Assembly (NCBI GenBank): GCA_019163375.1
Contig: JAFLKK010000001.1
Location: 1 to 64,000 of the forward strand
Length of the DNA: 64,000 nt
Reading direction: 5' to 3'
Origin: Paludibacter sp.
GTDB taxonomy: Bacteria > Bacteroidota > Bacteroidia > Bacteroidales > Paludibacteraceae
Of the stretch, positions 9,821 through 18,317 are shown piece by piece. Positions within the stretch are counted from its first letter, which is position 1. The number at the start of each line of letters is the position of its first letter. The notes beneath the pieces were generated by a model. That model was not told where the DNA came from and did not search any database. It saw only the letters and a program-made list of their open reading frames with translations. Position numbers and translations under genes: made by a program.

Positions 9821-9828
9821 CAAAGATA
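9821..9828 (-). promoter_or_regulatory. Candidate -7 box for recA
   Basis: On the minus strand the sequence reads TATCTTTG, an exact Bacteroidota -7 consensus, 75 bp upstream of the recA ATG in the short gap after the helicase gene. A correctly spaced -33 TTG is not evident. Confidence 0.45.
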
Positions 9829-9837
9829 AACATTTTT

Positions 9838-12150
9838 CTAATTCAGCACTTCTAACTTTGCAAACTTCAACAATAAAGATTTTCGACCTTTCTCGCCAAA
9901 GTCAATGTCTGCTTTCTCATTTCCATCCACAGTGCTTGTTTCCAATACTTTCCCGATGCCAAACATGCTGTGTTTTACAAATGCACCTACCGGAATAGAA
10001 CTGTTTGTTGTTGGAATTTTAGTTTCTTTTGTGCTTTCAATTTTTACCAATCGTTTGGGTATTGGAGCCGTGAAATTATCATCAATCACCGGTTTTGAAA
10101 ACGCCAGTTTGTTGAACCGATTACGTTCAATTTCTACATCATCGTCCCAGTCGCCAATGCGGGCTTGTTTTGGTTTTGCCTCAACGGGCATATCCAAAAA
10201 TTGCTCGTCGATATCTCTTATAAAACGGCTCGGATTCGAAAAGTTTGTCTTCCCGTTTTTAAACCGGGATTTTGAATAACTAATAAAACAACGTTCTTCG
10301 GCACGAGTTATGGCTACGTAAAAAAGTCTGCGTTCTTCTTCCAATTCTCGTTCGCTCTGTGTGCAAAAGGGAGAAGGAAAGAGTTCTTCTTCCATCCCGA
10401 CAATAAAAACGGCTTTAAATTCCAATCCTTTCGCGGCATGAACGGTCATGAGTGTTATTTTGTCTTTGTCCGTCTCTTTATCGGTATCCTGATCAGTAAG
10501 CAGTGAAATTTCCGCCAAATAATCGGGGAGTAGTGCAATGCTTTCGCCTGCTTGCTGTTTTGCTTCACAGAACTCGTGAATTGCCTTGAGCAACTCTTGC
10601 ACGTTTTCCTGTTTGCTCATATTCTCTGGCGAGCGGTCGATATAGGTATCGCTGATGACTCCGGTCGTTTTTACAATGCTATTGACAAGATCATAGGCGT
10701 TTTGCGTCGGAATCTGTTCTGCAAAGATGTCAATCATAGCTCTAAACTGAGCCAGTTTATTTGCGGTGCCTGCATTTACCGCTAAATTGTATTTTAGCAT
10801 GTCGTTCAGTATGTCCCATGCGCTTACTGCATGAAGTTGTGCGCAGTCAATCAGTTTATTGACGGTTGTTTCGCCAATACCACGAGCTGGATAATTGATA
10901 ATTCGCTTCATTGCTTCCTCGTCGTTCGGATTACAAATCAATCGGCAATAAGCAATTACGTCTTTAATTTCCTTCCGTTGATAAAACGACAAACCACCAT
11001 AAATTCGATAAGGTGTGTTTTGTTTGCGCAAGGCCTCTTCCATAACCCGACTTTGCGAGTTGGTACGATACAAAATGGCAATGTCCTGAAAGCGATAATT
11101 CTGTGAGTGACGCAAATCTGCAATCGAATTTGCCACTACGAAACCTTCCTCGTAATCGGTAAAGACACTTAGTATTTTTATCGGTTTGCCAACTTCTTTT
11201 TCGGAGAAAACCGTTTTCTTTATTTGCTTCGAATTTTTGTCAATCAAGCTGTTTGCTGCATTGACAATGGTTTTAGTAGAACGATAGTTTTGTTCCAGTT
11301 TAAATACCTGCGCATTTTTGTAGGTGTTTTTAAACTGAAGAATATTATCAATATTTGCACCACGAAAGGAGTAAATACTTTGTGCGTCGTCGCCTACCAC
11401 ACATATTTTTTCGTGCAGTTCAGCCAGCTTTTTTACAATCAGATATTGTGCAAAGTTCGTGTCCTGGTACTCATCTACCAAAATGTATTTGAATATGTTT
11501 TGGTATTTATTTAAGATGTCGGGATGATTGCGAAACAGCACATTGGTTTGCAGTAATAAATCATCAAAATCCATAGCATCCGCTTGTTTACAACGGTTGC
11601 AGTAAATTTTGTAAATGTCTTTTATCAATGGCACGCGCGAAGCATTGTCGGCTTTCAGCAAATCGGTGTTTCCCAGATAAGCATCAGGCGTGATAAGGTT
11701 GTTTTTAGCATACGAAATGCGCGACTGTACCACTCCGTGTTTATAGAGTTTATCGTCCAGTTTCATCTCTTTTACAATACTTTTTACCAAGCTTTTTGAA
11801 TCGGCCGAATCGTAAATGGTAAAGTTTTTTGAGTAACCAATGTGTTCCGCTTCCGAACGCAGAATGCGAGAGAAAATGGCGTGAAAAGTACCCATCCAAA
11901 GGTAGCGAGCCGTGTTTATGCCCACCATATCGGCAATACGCTCCTTCATTTCACGGGCAGCTTTGTTGGTAAAGGTAAGTGCCAGAATGGAGCCGGGAGC
12001 CATGCCAGTTTGTAATAAATAAGCTATTTTGTAAGTCAATACGCGCGTTTTCCCCGATCCGGCACCGGCTATCACTAGCGAAGCACCATCGGTATACGTT
12101 ACCGCTTTTTGTTGACTTTCGTTGAGTTCGTTTAAAAAAGGAAAATCCAT
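9838..12150 (-). CDS. UvrD/PcrA-type superfamily 1 DNA helicase
   Basis: The protein is best started at the ATG at 12150 (MDFPFLNELNESQQ), giving 770 residues. A 19-codon upstream extension beginning at 12207 lacks conservation features. Superfamily 1 helicase motifs appear in order: the Q-motif region LNESQQKAV, Walker A AGAGSGKTRV (about 28-37), GTFHAIFSRIL, DEYQDTN (motif II), GDDAQSIYSFRGA (motif III), QNYRST (motif IV) and MTVHAAKGLEFKAVF (motif V). The C-terminal end has the PcrA-tail pattern GAFVKHSMFGIGKV. It is a 3'-5' translocase for nucleotide-excision or mismatch repair and for clearing RecA filaments. Its position next to recA fits. Confidence 0.93.
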   Translation of the reverse strand: MDFPFLNELNESQQKAVTYTDGASLVIAGAGSGKTRVLTYKIAYLLQTGMAPGSILALTFTNKAAREMKERIADMVGINTARYLWMGTFHAIFSRILRSEAEHIGYSKNFTIYDSADSKSLVKSIVKEMKLDDKLYKHGVVQSRISYAKNNLITPDAYLGNTDLLKADNASRVPLIKDIYKIYCNRCKQADAMDFDDLLLQTNVLFRNHPDILNKYQNIFKYILVDEYQDTNFAQYLIVKKLAELHEKICVVGDDAQSIYSFRGANIDNILQFKNTYKNAQVFKLEQNYRSTKTIVNAANSLIDKNSKQIKKTVFSEKEVGKPIKILSVFTDYEEGFVVANSIADLRHSQNYRFQDIAILYRTNSQSRVMEEALRKQNTPYRIYGGLSFYQRKEIKDVIAYCRLICNPNDEEAMKRIINYPARGIGETTVNKLIDCAQLHAVSAWDILNDMLKYNLAVNAGTANKLAQFRAMIDIFAEQIPTQNAYDLVNSIVKTTGVISDTYIDRSPENMSKQENVQELLKAIHEFCEAKQQAGESIALLPDYLAEISLLTDQDTDKETDKDKITLMTVHAAKGLEFKAVFIVGMEEELFPSPFCTQSERELEEERRLFYVAITRAEERCFISYSKSRFKNGKTNFSNPSRFIRDIDEQFLDMPVEAKPKQARIGDWDDDVEIERNRFNKLAFSKPVIDDNFTAPIPKRLVKIESTKETKIPTTNSSIPVGAFVKHSMFGIGKVLETSTVDGNEKADIDFGEKGRKSLLLKFAKLEVLN

Positions 12151-12453
12151 TTTATGTTGAATCGATAAATTGTTGAAACTGATTTTGAAAAAGTATGAAC
12201 ACATCAACTTGTTGACATGTTTACGCTATATCTTTCTGTCTGCAAAGTTAGCAAATTCATCCGTTGATTACGAAAATAGTTTTCAACAACTTGTATTTTG
12301 ACAAAAAGGACTAACTTTGCGCGCCCAATGCTGATTTGTTTAATATTGGCACTGCGCAATATCAAAACTGTTTGACTAAGATGGAAGATTGATTGCCAGT
12401 CTGTTTCTTGTTATCTTTCAGACTTGTAATTTATTATGTGTAACTAAAATTGT
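12151..12453. other. Divergent promoter region between the helicase and PlsC-like genes
   Basis: The gap of about 300 bp carries back-to-back Bacteroidota -7 boxes. CAAAGTTA at 12243-12250 reads TAACTTTG toward the helicase gene. TAACTTTG at 12312-12319 is preceded by TTG at 12291-12293 (18-bp spacing) and reads toward the acyltransferase gene. I see nothing else. Confidence 0.5.
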
Positions 12454-12999
12454 ATGCAAAAGATTAGTAATTTTATATTGAAATCTCTCGGTTGGAAATT
12501 TGTAATCACAGTGCCCGAACCGCCTAAAAGTGTAATTTGCATTGCACCACACACCAGTAACTGGGACTTTTTTGTAGGACAACTTTCCTATTGGGCATTA
12601 GGACGAGATGCTTCTTTTTTGATTAAAAAATCATGGTTTTTCTTTCCGTTGAATTATTTTTTCGGTGCCATTGGTGGAGTTCCTATTGACAGATCGAAAC
12701 GAACTACTGTAACTGATCAAATGGCCGAAGAGTTTGACAAAAGAGATACTTTTCATTTAGCCATAACACCTGAAGGTACGCGAAGTTTGGTAAAGAAATG
12801 GAAAATGGGATTTTATTATATAGCTGTAAAAGCCAATGTGCCTATTCAGTTGGCCTATTTCGATTATGCAAAAAAGGAAATGGGTATAACCAAAGTATTT
12901 TACCCAACGGGTGACGAAAATGCGGATTTGAAAGTGATACAAGATTATTATAAGGATGTTACGGCTCGCAATCCCGGAAATTTTCATCTTCAAGATTAA
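12454..12999 (+). CDS. Small PlsC-like 1-acylglycerol-3-phosphate acyltransferase
   Basis: The 181-residue protein carries the glycerolipid acyltransferase motifs: HTSNWD (residues 33-38, the HX4D catalytic motif), GGVPIDR (about 74-80) and PEGTRS (106-111). It most likely transfers acyl chains to lysophosphatidate or a related lipid at the inner membrane. It is shorter than typical PlsC (about 240 aa) and lacks a long N-terminal membrane segment. This short form is also seen in lysophospholipid acyltransferases of Bacteroidota. It precedes the omega-amidase-like gene by 91 bp. The exact acceptor lipid is unknown. Confidence 0.8.
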   Translation: MQKISNFILKSLGWKFVITVPEPPKSVICIAPHTSNWDFFVGQLSYWALGRDASFLIKKSWFFFPLNYFFGAIGGVPIDRSKRTTVTDQMAEEFDKRDTFHLAITPEGTRSLVKKWKMGFYYIAVKANVPIQLAYFDYAKKEMGITKVFYPTGDENADLKVIQDYYKDVTARNPGNFHLQD

Positions 13000-13089
13000 A
13001 TATATAGGTTAACAAGTGTGTGGATTCACAACTTTTTGATTTAAAGAACTGTTCAACCTTTACACAAATCAACCATTATACCTGTACCA

Positions 13090-13863
13090 ATGCGTATTTC
13101 ACTTATTCAAGATGTTATCTTTTGGGCCGATAAGGCCGCTAACCTCCAGAAAACAGCCGATCAACTTGCTGCTTTGGCCGGACAAACCGATCTTGTGGTG
13201 TTGCCAGAAATGTTTACTACCGGTTTTTGTACGGGTAAAATTCATTTGGCCGAAACGATGGAGGGTGAAACGGTACAAACACTAAAAGCCTGGGCTTTAA
13301 AATATAAACTGGCTATTACCGGAAGTTTTATTGCTACCGAGAACGGACTAAATTACAATCGGGCTTTTTTTGTTTTTCCTACGGGTGAAATGGTTACGGC
13401 CGATAAGCGTCATTTATTCACCAAAGGTGGTGAACACAAACATTTCACAGGCGGTGATAAACGAATGATTGTCAATTATTGCGGGTTCAATATTTGTGTG
13501 ATGGTGTGCTACGATGTTCGTTTCCCGGTGTGGACGCGCAATGTAAACAACGAATATGATTTATTGATTTATGTCGCTAATTTTCCCGAACGGCGCATCG
13601 TCGACTGGGATATTTTATTGCAGGCTCGTGCCATTGAGAATCAGGCTTACGTGTGTGGCGTAAACAGGATCGGAGTGGACGGGTTAGGTATTGACTACAA
13701 CGGACATTCCACTTTGATTGATTTTAAAGCCAATACGATATTGCATTTCCCCGAAAATGCGACTTTTATTCAAACTTTTGATCTGCAACAGGAATCACTG
13801 CAACGCTATCGAGAGAGATTTGCGGTATGGAAAGATGCTGATGCGTTTGATGTAAATGGATAG
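13090..13863 (+). CDS. Nitrilase-superfamily amidohydrolase, omega-amidase (YafV/NIT2) type
   Basis: The 257-residue protein has the complete nitrilase-fold catalytic triad: Glu40 in VLPEMF, Lys106 in ADKRHLF and Cys140 in MVCYDVRFP. The YDVRFP context, with Arg after the Cys-Tyr-Asp, is the hallmark of the YafV/NIT2 branch. That branch hydrolyses alpha-ketoglutaramate and alpha-ketosuccinamate, metabolites of glutamine and asparagine transamination and a step of methionine salvage. Assignment to omega-amidase is by motif. The stop codon is only 6 bp from the stop of the converging DUF4130 gene, leaving no room for a dedicated terminator. Confidence 0.85.
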   Translation: MRISLIQDVIFWADKAANLQKTADQLAALAGQTDLVVLPEMFTTGFCTGKIHLAETMEGETVQTLKAWALKYKLAITGSFIATENGLNYNRAFFVFPTGEMVTADKRHLFTKGGEHKHFTGGDKRMIVNYCGFNICVMVCYDVRFPVWTRNVNNEYDLLIYVANFPERRIVDWDILLQARAIENQAYVCGVNRIGVDGLGIDYNGHSTLIDFKANTILHFPENATFIQTFDLQQESLQRYRERFAVWKDADAFDVNG

Positions 13864-13869
13864 TTTGGG

Positions 13870-14634
13870 CTACTTTTGTTTCTCTGTCAGATATTTCCAA
13901 TAGCGTTGGGGCATGTGCTGTCGTTGCAGCTTCAGATTGATGCGTTCTTTGATGGTCATCGATTTGAAATAACCTTTCCATAGTTCCTGAAACAATCTTT
14001 CATCCTCCGCCATTCGTTTCTCGTCCAACTTACCTTCGGGGAAAAGGTCGTGGCTATCGAGCGTCATTTCGGTAACTGTTTTCATATCGTAATAATAACC
14101 GTAGTTTCGTTTGGTGTCGTAGATAATCCATTTCTGGTCGGCAAATCGGTCGGTGAAATGCTCCAGCGTGAGTGGTAATGAGTTGTGGTCGGGTGATACG
14201 GGAGCAAAGAAGATGTCGTCGGCTGCTTTTTGGAAACGCACCAGTTCTATCAATCGATGCTTTTCTTTGTTTACTTTCTGTGCCACGTTGCGCATTTGCA
14301 ACACATCATCGTCGGCAAAATTCATTTCGATGGAGTGCGTGCTGTCGAGTGCCTTCCGAATATAGCGAAAAATCAACTCGTCGCTCCCCGGTAGTTCCGA
14401 CATCCATACGTAGGAGAGCATGTTCCGGGTGATGGGCGAAAGCTTTTTCGCCAAACCTTTCCAAACGCGACCGGATTTTTCTTCGTCAGTTACTACCATA
14501 TAACTCTCGTCCACAAACAAGGGCTCAAGTTCCTCCAACCCCAACAGTCTGTCGGGGAAAGTCTTGCGGTAGTACGCATCGAATACGGCTGTAAGTAAGC
14601 CTTCGAAAGTTTTATCGTAGTGGAAGATAATCAT
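13870..14634 (-). CDS. DUF4130 / TIGR03915-type probable DNA metabolism protein
   Basis: The 254-residue protein matches what I know of the DUF4130 family, annotated as a probable DNA metabolism protein. In other bacteria the domain is partnered with, or fused to, a uracil-DNA-glycosylase-like domain. The N-terminal half begins with a segment around HYDKTFEGLLTAVFDAY (about 4-20). The C-terminal half has a LEHFTDRFADQKWIIYDTKR-like region. No glycosylase domain follows here, so this is the stand-alone form. It lies 3 bp downstream of the radical SAM gene on the same strand, a tight pairing that implies joint function. Its biochemical reaction is not established. Confidence 0.8.
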   Translation of the reverse strand: MIIFHYDKTFEGLLTAVFDAYYRKTFPDRLLGLEELEPLFVDESYMVVTDEEKSGRVWKGLAKKLSPITRNMLSYVWMSELPGSDELIFRYIRKALDSTHSIEMNFADDDVLQMRNVAQKVNKEKHRLIELVRFQKAADDIFFAPVSPDHNSLPLTLEHFTDRFADQKWIIYDTKRNYGYYYDMKTVTEMTLDSHDLFPEGKLDEKRMAEDERLFQELWKGYFKSMTIKERINLKLQRQHMPQRYWKYLTEKQK

Positions 14635-14637
14635 TTT

Positions 14638-15903
14638 TTATTCAGGAAATAATAAAGCTGTTTGTTGCTTGTTATCTTTTCCTTTTGCCATTTTTTTCTC
14701 AGTGAGTAATCGTCGTACATATTCGGGCGAAGTATCATTAACATTAAAAGCTGCTAGTTCGTTACAAGTAATAAAATACTGTGCCTTTTTCAACGAAACG
14801 CCCATTTTTTTCAATGATTCGGAGTTTAAGCGGCTGTATCGGCGAGTGACAACAATCAGTTTTGCGGATTTTACGCCAATGCCAGGGATGCGAAGTATCT
14901 GTGAATAATCGGCTTTGTTGATATCCACCGGAAAATGTTCGGGATGACGTAACGCCCAAGCCAGTTTAGGGTCTATCTCCAAATCGAGATTAGGGAACTT
15001 ATCGTCAACAATTTCATCTACTTTAAATTCATAAAAACGCATTAACCAATCGGCCTGGTACAACCGGTTTTCGCGCACCAAAGGTGGTTTTACGAGTGCC
15101 GGTAGTCGGTTGTCATTCGTATTTATGGGGATGTAGCCCGAATAATAGACTCGTTTCAGACTGGGTTGTTGATACATCGATGCCGATATATTGAGAATTT
15201 GCTTGTCGCTGTCGTCGGTAGCGCCAATAATCATTTGCGTACTTTGTCCGGCGGGTGCAAAGCGTGGTGCCGAATTAAACTTACGTCGTTCCTCACCACT
15301 TTCCAGTACTCCTTGCTGGATATAGAGCATAGGAGCAAAAACACTTTTGTGGTCTTTCTCAGGAGCGAGCATTTTCAGATTTTCTTCCGTTGGGATTTCA
15401 ATGTTCACACTTAATCGGTCGGCATACAGTCCGGCTTCGCGGACCAGTTGTTCGCTGGCCCCGGGGATGCTTTTCATGTGAATGTAACCATTGTAGCGAT
15501 GCACCGTGCGCAGTTGTTTGAGCACCCGAACCATTCGCTCCATGGTGTAATCGGGAGTATTGATAACCCCTGAGCTAAGAAATAATCCTTCGATATAGTT
15601 ACGGCGATAAAATTCGATGGTGAGTTCCACCAATTCTTCTACCGAAAAAGTGGCGCGTCTGATGTCGTTGGTTCTGCGGTTGATACAATATGCGCAATCG
15701 TAAATGCAGTAATTGGTTAGCATTATTTTAAGAAGCGACACACAGCGACCGTCCTCGGTGAAGCTATGGCAAATACCCCAACCGGCTGTGCTGCCAATGC
15801 CACCCGGAGTGTTTTTCCGCGTGGTACCGCTCGACGAGCACGAAACATCGTACTTTGCCGACTCAGCCAGTGTTTTCAGTTTTTCGAGGATTTCTTCTTT
15901 CAT
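14638..15903 (-). CDS. Radical SAM protein with helix-hairpin-helix, putative DNA modification/repair (TIGR03916-like)
   Basis: Starting at the ATG at 15903 (MKEEILEKLKTLAE) gives 421 residues. A longer in-frame start at 15951 is less likely. The radical SAM cluster motif CIYDCAYC places three cysteines at 66, 70 and 73. A region rich in Ser/Gly/Thr and His (about 21-46) precedes it. Near the C-terminus, LRIPGIGVKSAKLIV (about 335-350) is a textbook helix-hairpin-helix DNA-binding element. A radical SAM enzyme with a DNA-binding hairpin, paired with DUF4130, is the family described as 'putative DNA modification/repair'. The lesion or base acted on is unknown. The two genes form a cassette. 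Confidence 0.85.
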   Translation of the reverse strand: MKEEILEKLKTLAESAKYDVSCSSSGTTRKNTPGGIGSTAGWGICHSFTEDGRCVSLLKIMLTNYCIYDCAYCINRRTNDIRRATFSVEELVELTIEFYRRNYIEGLFLSSGVINTPDYTMERMVRVLKQLRTVHRYNGYIHMKSIPGASEQLVREAGLYADRLSVNIEIPTEENLKMLAPEKDHKSVFAPMLYIQQGVLESGEERRKFNSAPRFAPAGQSTQMIIGATDDSDKQILNISASMYQQPSLKRVYYSGYIPINTNDNRLPALVKPPLVRENRLYQADWLMRFYEFKVDEIVDDKFPNLDLEIDPKLAWALRHPEHFPVDINKADYSQILRIPGIGVKSAKLIVVTRRYSRLNSESLKKMGVSLKKAQYFITCNELAAFNVNDTSPEYVRRLLTEKKMAKGKDNKQQTALLFPE

Positions 15904-16070
15904 GCTATGCAAAGTAACGGATTTTGGACGAGAAAAAAGGGTGAGAATCATTAAAATTTAGTGGGTGTTGATAAGTTTTGGATGCAAGTGACGAACTGTT
16001 CTTGTGACTCTGGTTTGTGTGGTTTAATGTGTTGTAAATCTATTGTTTGTGGTTAGATGTATATACAAAA

Positions 16071-16102
16071 GAACTCCTGCAAGCTTTCGTTTGCAGGAGT
16101 TC
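16071..16102 (-). terminator. Terminator of the Asn/Arg/Asp-rich protein gene
   Basis: A perfect 12-bp inverted repeat (GAACTCCTGCAA / TTGCAGGAGTTC) with an 8-nt loop lies about 30 bp beyond the stop of the 161-residue gene. TTTTG follows on the minus strand. Confidence 0.8.
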
Positions 16103-16134
16103 CATTGATTTTGAATGTGCTTATTGATTATCTT

Positions 16135-16620
16135 CTAGTCATCATATCGGTCGTTCCGATCTTCATATCTTTCGCGGTTGTTTTTGCGTCTGTCATCATT
16201 GTTGTTTCTGTATTGATCTTCACGTCTGTCGTCGCGTCTGTTGTCGGAATATCTTCGGTCGTTGTTATTGTACCTTCTGTTGTCGTTATAATAGTTATCA
16301 TCATTATAACATTGAGGTGCACGGGAATTTACATTTAATTCTACATATCTTGCGCTACGAAAGTTGACGTTCCCTAATCGAATTGGTAAGTCCAGGCTTG
16401 CACTCCATCTTCCATTGTTTACAGAGATGTATACACCTCGTTGAATATCGTAATACATATTGTATTTCGGGAAATAGACGTGTCGTGTTTGTGCTCTGTA
16501 ACCGTGAGCCGGAGCCCAGACAGGAACTCTATGGTTATTACGTGCAGAAACTTCGGTTGGCATACTCAAACTAAGTGCGAAAAACACACTGAGGGCTATT
16601 GTAAATAATTTCGTTTTCAT
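16135..16620 (-). CDS. Exported protein of unknown function with an Asn/Asp/Arg-rich tail
   Basis: The 161-residue product begins with a convincing signal peptide (MKTKLFTIALSVFFALSLSMP..., cleavage near VSA, about residue 26). A compact segment follows with repeated aromatic and basic residues (VWAPAHGY, YFPKYNMYYDIQRGVYIS, NGRWSAS). From about residue 105 to the end the sequence is low complexity, made almost only of Asn, Asp, Arg and Tyr with some Glu and Lys, and is probably disordered. I do not recognise a named family with confidence. The gene is monocistronic with a strong terminator, is probably periplasmic or surface-exposed, and could bind polyanions or metal ions. That is speculation. 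Confidence 0.7.
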   Translation of the reverse strand: MKTKLFTIALSVFFALSLSMPTEVSARNNHRVPVWAPAHGYRAQTRHVYFPKYNMYYDIQRGVYISVNNGRWSASLDLPIRLGNVNFRSARYVELNVNSRAPQCYNDDNYYNDNRRYNNNDRRYSDNRRDDRREDQYRNNNDDRRKNNRERYEDRNDRYDD

Positions 16621-16922
16621 AATGTTTTATTTTAAAAGGATTAGAATGGTGATTTGATTGTACTGGTCATATTCCAATATCTGTGCCAAAGTTTTTCGTT
16701 CAACTTTTATTAGGAATAAATCATTTATAGATACAAAAGGCTGAATTGATGAAATTTCATTGCTGAATTGTCGCGATAGATTAGGAATCTCAATTTTACG
16801 TTCAATTTAAAATTATAGCTGTTTATTCCCTATAATTCATTACGATACATTCTATTATTTGCCTTAATTTTCTTATTTTTGTGGCTCGAAAATTGCTATT
16901 GTTTTCGGCAAATAATCAAAGC

Positions 16923-18170
16923 ATGAAAAAACTATTTTTCTTACTTGCTATTTCGTTCAGTTTGAGTCTTTCGGCGCAAACTATTTACCGTACTCAGCTA
17001 TTTCACCCCAATATTAAAACGCTTCAGTTCAATGTGCAAGGTGAACCAATGGGCTTGCCTGTTATCGTGTTGAATGGATCGTCGGTGTTGCAACTGAGCT
17101 TCGACGAAATGTCGCACGAAGCGCATTCTTACAGCTACAAGGTGCTGCATTGCAATGCCGATTGGACCCTTTCTAATTTGAACTCCAACGAATTCATTAC
17201 CGGGTTTACCAAAGGTAACATTACGGATTATGTCCAATCGCTGAATACCACTTTTTTATATACTCATTACAAACTTAATTTGCCCAACGATGACATGAAT
17301 TTTAAATTGTCGGGAAATTATGTGGTGGAGATTTACGAGGATAATCAAACGGATAAGCCTATTGCCCGCGCTTGTTTCTCGATTGTAGAGCCACGGGTAA
17401 ATATTTCAGCAAATTTGAGAGGTAATACAGATACGGAAGTGAACGGGCGATTGCAGCAACTTGACGTTGAAGTGAATCTAAACGGTTATCCGGTTCGCGA
17501 TGCTGCCACGGAAATGAAGATGATCGTGCGACAAAATAATAGGTTCGATAACCAGGTTTCGGATCTTAAACCTACCTATTTTTCCGGTTCAAAATTAAGC
17601 TATATCAATAATAAAATGTTGATTTTTGATGGTGGATATGAGTATCACCGCTTCGATATTTCGTCGGTTTATGCTGCCGGTGTTGGGGTTGCCGGAGTTA
17701 AATTTCAACAGGGTTTTTATCATGCTACGCTTTATGATGACAAAATTCAAACTTCAAAATTGTATATGGAGGAGATGGATGTGAATGGAAAGTTTGTGGT
17801 GAACATGCAGCGTGCGAATGACAATGATACGGAAGCCGATTATATGTATGTGCACGTCAATCTTCCTGTAAAACAACCCTTTTTCGATGGGCAGGTTTAT
17901 TTGGGTGGTGCGTTCAATTATAACCTGCTGGATGACGCTTCACGGTTAAAATATGATGTAGATGTAGCTGCTTATTCACAAACCTTATTGCTAAAACAAG
18001 GTGGTTACAATTATCAATACTGGTTCGTCCCAAAAGGAACAACCAGAGCTTCCTCCGAACGAATTGATGGCAATCATTGGGAGACAAAAAATCAATACAC
18101 CGTTTATGTTTATCATCGTGCATGGGGCGAACGATACGATCGGCTGGTGGGAATAAAAAATATGGAATAA
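16923..18170 (+). CDS. Type IX secretion system Plug protein (DUF5103)
   Basis: Starting at the ATG at 16923 gives a 415-residue protein with a clean signal peptide (MKKLFFLLAISFSLSLSAQ, 1-19). An in-frame upstream start at 16881 would bury that signal. The sequence is beta-rich throughout and shows DUF5103 features such as LQLSFDEMSHEAHSYSYKVLHCNADW (about 65-90, given here as a region) and a C-terminal YTVYVYHRAWGERYDRLVG segment. In structural work on the T9SS translocon this family is the periplasmic Plug that closes the SprA barrel. The sprA/sov gene is also in this window (26345), so both translocon parts are nearby but not co-transcribed. Confidence 0.85.
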   Translation: MKKLFFLLAISFSLSLSAQTIYRTQLFHPNIKTLQFNVQGEPMGLPVIVLNGSSVLQLSFDEMSHEAHSYSYKVLHCNADWTLSNLNSNEFITGFTKGNITDYVQSLNTTFLYTHYKLNLPNDDMNFKLSGNYVVEIYEDNQTDKPIARACFSIVEPRVNISANLRGNTDTEVNGRLQQLDVEVNLNGYPVRDAATEMKMIVRQNNRFDNQVSDLKPTYFSGSKLSYINNKMLIFDGGYEYHRFDISSVYAAGVGVAGVKFQQGFYHATLYDDKIQTSKLYMEEMDVNGKFVVNMQRANDNDTEADYMYVHVNLPVKQPFFDGQVYLGGAFNYNLLDDASRLKYDVDVAAYSQTLLLKQGGYNYQYWFVPKGTTRASSERIDGNHWETKNQYTVYVYHRAWGERYDRLVGIKNME

Positions 18171-18235
18171 TTGGTAATTGGTTTATTAGTTAATTGGATA
18201 AGAGTTTATTGGTTGAGTGCGAACTTCAACTAATT

Positions 18236-18280
18236 TCCAATCAACCAATCAACCAATCAACCAATTCCCAATCAACCAAT
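18236..18280 (+). repeat. TCAACCAA octamer tandem repeat upstream of lysC
   Basis: Four copies of TCAACCAA occur in a row with one 7-nt variant (TTCCCAA) between the third and fourth. Upstream, at about 18171-18216, TAATTGG and TTGGTTGA words of the opposite orientation occur, so the leader can fold into a long hairpin. The repeat ends about 38 bp before the lysC start. Confidence 0.75.
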
Positions 18281-18317
18281 GAACAACAATAAAACAAATC
18301 AACTATTTTATAAAGCA

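Noticed and set aside
9905-10279. 124-codon plus-strand frame antisense to the helicase gene
   Set aside because: The opposite strand encodes conserved helicase C-terminal sequence, and no promoter or ribosome-binding site supports the plus-strand frame.
12151-12207. Upstream start for the PcrA/UvrD-like helicase
   Set aside because: The extra 19 residues precede the usual helicase beginning and overlap the region holding the promoter; the ATG at 12150 fits the family.
16057-16338. Val/Ile-rich plus-strand open frame resembling a membrane protein
   Set aside because: It is the antisense shadow of the Asn/Asp/Arg-rich tail of the exported protein at 16135-16620; complementary codons give the hydrophobic look.
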